NCBI RefSeq assembly: GCF_030409505.1
Contig: NZ_JAUFPZ010000002.1
Coordinates: 2,983,501-3,047,500 of the forward strand
Direction: 5' to 3'
DNA: 64,000 nucleotides
Source of the DNA: Zunongwangia endophytica
GTDB taxonomy: Bacteria > Bacteroidota > Bacteroidia > Flavobacteriales > Flavobacteriaceae
The translations under genes were made by a program, and so were the position numbers. The notes under the pieces are model-generated. The model searched no databases, was not told the origin of the DNA, and saw only the letters and a list, made by a program, of their open reading frames with translations. Positions 61,327 to 64,000 of the stretch are shown piece after piece (within the stretch, counting starts at the first letter, position 1; every line of letters begins with the position of its first letter).

Positions 61327-61334
61327 TATTTTTG
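61327..61334 (+). promoter_or_regulatory. -7 promoter element of the ankyrin lipoprotein gene
   Basis: TATTTTTG, a TAnnTTTG match, lies 20 bases before the ATG at 61355. No clear -33 element accompanies it. Confidence 0.45.
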
Positions 61335-61354
61335 CAGCCTCAAAACTACCCGTA

Positions 61355-62182
61355 ATGCTTCGAAAATTAATATTCTTCTTTCTTATTATTTCCCTTGCCG
61401 CCTGTAAAACTGCCGAGATCGAAAAAGTGGATGAAAATCAACTTCAGGAAACACATAAAAAACTGCTCTCATTTATCGAAAATGACTCGGTTGCTGCTTT
61501 TAAAAATCTGTTTGAAGAAAGTAACTTTCAACCCAATCATGCCAATCGCGGCACAACATTATTATTTAAAGCTGTTGGAAAAAATAACCTGGAAATTACC
61601 CAATTTCTATTGAAAAATGGAGCCGATGTTAATTACATTTCGAATTACGGAACTGTAATGCACTGGGCTTTAGAAACCGATCGCATTAAATTCGCTGAAT
61701 TATTATTGAACAGTGGTTTTGATGCTTCCGTAGAAAATAAGATGGTTAAAAATCCGGACCCCTTGAATGTAAAAGCGGCGTTTCTAGTTAATGAAGATGA
61801 TAAGAATATTAAGCTTTTTAGAGAATTATTGAAACACGGAATGAATCCGAACTTAAAAGATAGAACCGGTGCCAGTGCACTTATATTAGCCTGCTATTTC
61901 GCTAATTCTGATTTGATTTCATTGCTTTATAAAAATGGAGCAGATATGAATATAAAAGCGATTTCCTGGAAAGACAACCCGAATTTCACGCCTACAGAAT
62001 TTACTATAAATCAATACACGCCTTTGATGATCGCTACGCTATTTGAAAAAACAGCGGTAGTCGCTCAATTACTAGGCTATCCTGAAGTTGACCAAACTAT
62101 TAAAGGACTAAAAAACAAGAAAACCGCTTACGATATTGCTTTAGAAACTAAAAATGATGCTTTAATTGCATTATTTGAATAA
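61355..62182 (+). CDS. Ankyrin-repeat lipoprotein
   Basis: A 275-residue lipoprotein. The signal MLRKLIFFFLIISLAAC places the lipidated Cys at 17. About five ankyrin repeats follow: GTTLLFKAVGKNNLEITQFLLKNGADVNYIS, GTVMHWALETDRIKFAELLLNSGFD, NIKLFRELLKHGMNPNLKDRTGASALILACYFANSDLISLLYKNGADMNIK and the weaker YTPLMIATLFEKTAVVAQLL. The repeats form a protein-binding surface in the envelope. Periplasmic ankyrin proteins often protect catalases or inhibit toxins, but no partner is visible here, so its role is unknown. The gene stands alone, with a -7 box just upstream. Confidence 0.88.
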   Translation: MLRKLIFFFLIISLAACKTAEIEKVDENQLQETHKKLLSFIENDSVAAFKNLFEESNFQPNHANRGTTLLFKAVGKNNLEITQFLLKNGADVNYISNYGTVMHWALETDRIKFAELLLNSGFDASVENKMVKNPDPLNVKAAFLVNEDDKNIKLFRELLKHGMNPNLKDRTGASALILACYFANSDLISLLYKNGADMNIKAISWKDNPNFTPTEFTINQYTPLMIATLFEKTAVVAQLLGYPEVDQTIKGLKNKKTAYDIALETKNDALIALFE

Positions 62183-62270
62183 GCAAAAGATGATCTTCTA
62201 GAAATTTATATGTTCATTTTGATATTTCAGCATTAAAATAGTAATTTAAAATACTGAATTTCAGACTAAA

Positions 62271-62993
62271 ATGAATTTAGAAAAGCTAAACTTAGAACAC
62301 GTATTATTTCTGGATATTGAAACAGTGCCGGAATATGCTTCTTTTGAAGAATTAGAGGACATTAAGCAAGAACTTTGGGCTGAAAAAACCAAGTATATTC
62401 GGAAAGATGACTATTCTGCGGAGGAATATTATCCAAGAGCAGGAATTTGGGCCGAGTTTGGTAAGATTGTATGTATCTCGGTAGGATTTTTAAGTTTGAA
62501 AGATGAGAAAAGAGATTTTAGACTCAAAACTTTTGCTGGTGAAGAGCAATCGATTTTAGAAGATTTCAGTCAGCTTTTAAATGACCATTTCAACAAGGCT
62601 TATCATTTGCTTTGTGCTCATAATGGTAAAGAATTTGATTTTCCGTTTATCGCTCGCCGAATGATTATCCACCAGTTAAAACTTCCGCAGAAATTAAACA
62701 ATACCGGCAAACGCCCATGGGAAATTCCGCATCTAGATACGATGGAATTGTGGCGCTTTGGCGATTACAAGCATTTTACTTCGCTTAAACTATTAACGCA
62801 CGTGTTGGGAATTCCTTCTCCCAAAAACGATATTAGTGGTTCTCAGGTTTACGAAGTTTTCTATCACGAAAAAAATATACAGCGAATTATCGAATATTGT
62901 GAGCGTGATGTCATAGCCATTGCTCAGATAGTTCTAAGACTGAAGCAGCACAAGCTCTTAGAAGACTCAGAAATTAGTTCTGTTTCTTTATAA
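62271..62993 (+). CDS. 3'-5' exonuclease, DnaQ/PolB-like RNase H fold
   Basis: A 240-residue exonuclease. ExoI is FLDIETVPEY (Asp and Glu metal ligands), ExoII lies in LLCAHNGKEFDFPFIARRM (Asp), and ExoIII is IIEYCERDVIAIAQIVLRL (Asp with the preceding Tyr region). This arrangement is the predicted PolB-like exonuclease family (PF10108), stand-alone and not fused to a polymerase. It would trim single-stranded DNA or RNA ends. Its stop overlaps that of the convergent scoB gene by six bases. The gene is its own unit. Confidence 0.87.
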   Translation: MNLEKLNLEHVLFLDIETVPEYASFEELEDIKQELWAEKTKYIRKDDYSAEEYYPRAGIWAEFGKIVCISVGFLSLKDEKRDFRLKTFAGEEQSILEDFSQLLNDHFNKAYHLLCAHNGKEFDFPFIARRMIIHQLKLPQKLNNTGKRPWEIPHLDTMELWRFGDYKHFTSLKLLTHVLGIPSPKNDISGSQVYEVFYHEKNIQRIIEYCERDVIAIAQIVLRLKQHKLLEDSEISSVSL

Positions 62994-63641
62994 ACTCATT
63001 TCTGGAACTTCACCTTCTATAATTAATTTACCTTCTGTAGCAGCGATTATTTCTTCTACCGGAACTCCGGGCGCTCGTTCCAAAAGTTTAAATCCGTTTT
63101 CGGTAACTTCAATTACGGCAAGATTTGTAATGATCTTCGTAACGCAACCAACACCGGTTAGCGGCAAGCTACACTTCTTAAGCAACTTTGATTCTCCGGC
63201 TTTATTGGTATGCATCATCGCAACGATGATATTTTCTGCGGAAGCTACTAAATCCATCGCACCGCCCATTCCTTTTACCATTTTACCCGGAATTTTCCAG
63301 TTGGCGATATCTCCTTCTTCGGAAACTTCCATCGCTCCCAAAATCGTAAGATCGACATGTTTACCGCGAATCATCCCGAAACTTAAAGCAGAATCGAAGA
63401 AACTTGCACCCGGCAATGCGGTAATGGTTTGTTTCCCCGCATTGATAAGATCGGCATCTTCTTCACCATCAATTGGGAAAGGTCCCATACCTAAAATTCC
63501 GTTTTCACTCTGAAATTCTACCTGAATATCATCGCGTACAAAATTGGCTACCAAGGTTGGAATACCAATTCCTAAATTCACATAAAATCCATCCTTAACC
63601 TCTTTGGCAATTCGTTGTGCTATTCCGTTTTTGTCTAACAT
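62988..63641 (-). CDS. scoB: 3-oxoacid CoA-transferase subunit B
   Basis: A 217-residue CoA-transferase beta subunit that passes CoA between succinyl-CoA and acetoacetate. The catalytic Glu46 lies in FQSENGILGMGP (SENG motif). GIGIPTLVANFV and GGAMDLVASAENIIVAMMHTNKAGESKLLKKCSLPLTG are also diagnostic. The partner scoA is not visible: upstream of scoB is a four-helix-bundle gene that runs off the window. In Bacteroidota scoA usually abuts scoB, so a partner beyond the edge is expected. Its start lies a few bases after a repeat copy (63655-63679). Confidence 0.94.
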   Translation of the reverse strand: MLDKNGIAQRIAKEVKDGFYVNLGIGIPTLVANFVRDDIQVEFQSENGILGMGPFPIDGEEDADLINAGKQTITALPGASFFDSALSFGMIRGKHVDLTILGAMEVSEEGDIANWKIPGKMVKGMGGAMDLVASAENIIVAMMHTNKAGESKLLKKCSLPLTGVGCVTKIITNLAVIEVTENGFKLLERAPGVPVEEIIAATEGKLIIEGEVPEMSL

Positions 63642-64000
63642 GCTTTTGATATGTTGATTTGTTAATGTGATAATGTGTGAATAGAAATAACATTTTTTTC
63701 TTATTTGTTGAAATGATGCGGCTTAATAATTTTTGGATCGAGAGTAATTTGTCATCCATAGAAATATCATAATTTGTGATATGTATTGATGATTTACATA
63801 ATAAAAGCCAATATTCAACTTCTTTTGCTTCTTTATCTGCGACTTTCAATTTATGAACAAAATCTTTTCGACTTTCTGAGGATTGTGCTTCCCATATGTT
63901 TGCTCCTACAGAAGTACCACTTCTCACAAGTTGGGAAGCAATATCGTAATGCTGTTGAACTCTGAGTGTTTTAGAATAATCAATTATACTGAGTGCAAAC
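63595..64000 (-). CDS. Four-helix-bundle (S23-type) protein, N-terminus outside the window
   Basis: A gene open at the right edge; the visible part starts FALSIIDYSKTLRVQQHYDIASQLVRSGTSVGANIWEAQSSESRKDFVHKLKVADKEAKEVEYWLLLCKSS, the second common subgroup of the PF05635 family (GTSVGANI, EAKEVEYWL). The family end should be near STNKKK, yet the frame continues through about 30 more codons. It reads into the TAATGTGATAATGTG repeat and then over the first 47 bases of scoB in another frame, so the C-terminus has probably been changed by a lost stop or indel. It is related to, but not the same subtype as, the gene at 53766. Confidence 0.85.
   Translation of the reverse strand, partial: FALSIIDYSKTLRVQQHYDIASQLVRSGTSVGANIWEAQSSESRKDFVHKLKVADKEAKEVEYWLLLCKSSIHITNYDISMDDKLLSIQKLLSRIISTNKKKMLFLFTHYHINKSTYQKHVRQKRNSTTNCQRG
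63655..63679. repeat. Copy of the TAATGTGATAATGTG dispersed repeat
   Basis: TGATTTGTTAATGTGATAATGTG-type sequence lies between scoB and the edge four-helix-bundle gene. It matches 25960-25976 (CTAATGTGATGATGTG) at 14 of 16 bases. Confidence 0.5.

Overview
The window looks like chromosome of an AT-rich member of the Flavobacteriaceae (Bacteroidota), probably a marine genus close to Zunongwangia, Gramella or Salegentibacter. The evidence is the GLPGLI proteins, the TonB-dependent receptors with carboxypeptidase-like N-terminal domains, the many lipoproteins, the weak Shine-Dalgarno context, and the promoters of TAnnTTTG type (-7) with TTG (-33). The genus is inference. No plasmid, phage, rRNA or CRISPR locus is visible.

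Layout. 1-5530: recO, a heme/hemoglobin-type TonB receptor, a small plug-like secreted protein and three GLPGLI proteins, all on the minus strand. 5587-10577: gdhA, an outer-membrane barrel protein, and the NAD-salvage pair pncB-pncA with a lipoprotein. 11114-14772: two identical tRNA-Asn genes, then a GH32 fructanase, methionine aminopeptidase and fructokinase. 14887-19634: rseP, a SCO1 protein, and feoA-feoB with a Cys-rich FeoB partner; feoB carries a one-base frameshift. 19631-25948: a metal locus with mntR, an Nramp transporter fused to a universal-stress domain and a ZIP transporter on one strand, a TonB receptor on the other, and a palindromic MntR-type operator between them. 26350-41671: mostly single genes (thioredoxin-like, DnaJ/TerB, bacilliredoxin, PlsC, HD hydrolase, S9 peptidase, Fpg, a frameshifted DoxX-like gene, radical SAM, an erythromycin-esterase fusion, a crotonase and a histidine kinase).

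41770-55167 holds nearly the whole heme pathway. hemH-MATE-ZIP-hemJ lies on the minus strand and hemA-hemC-hemD-hemE-x-y-hemF-hemB on the plus strand. A ThuA-like gene and an AraC-type regulator separate the two arms, and a pair of direct repeats 21 bp apart sits before hemA. 55393-64000: two unknown small proteins, a CNNM/CBS protein, a DNA alkyltransferase, a serine hydrolase, an S9 peptidase, an ankyrin lipoprotein, a 3'-5' exonuclease, and scoB.

The most unusual feature is a pair of tiny one-gene cassettes inside the plus-strand heme operon. A DUF559 endonuclease-like gene between hemD and hemE is bounded by GC-rich hairpins in inverted orientation. A four-helix-bundle (S23-type) gene between hemF and hemB is bounded by inverted repeats of about 33 bp. 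A second four-helix-bundle gene lies at the right window edge beside a different repeat family, and gene-less copies of that family occur elsewhere. This could be a class of minimal, repeat-bounded mobile genes that insert into operon gaps. Three genes (feoB, the DoxX-like gene and the DUF559 gene) each become intact if one base is added, so either recent decay or sequence error must be considered.
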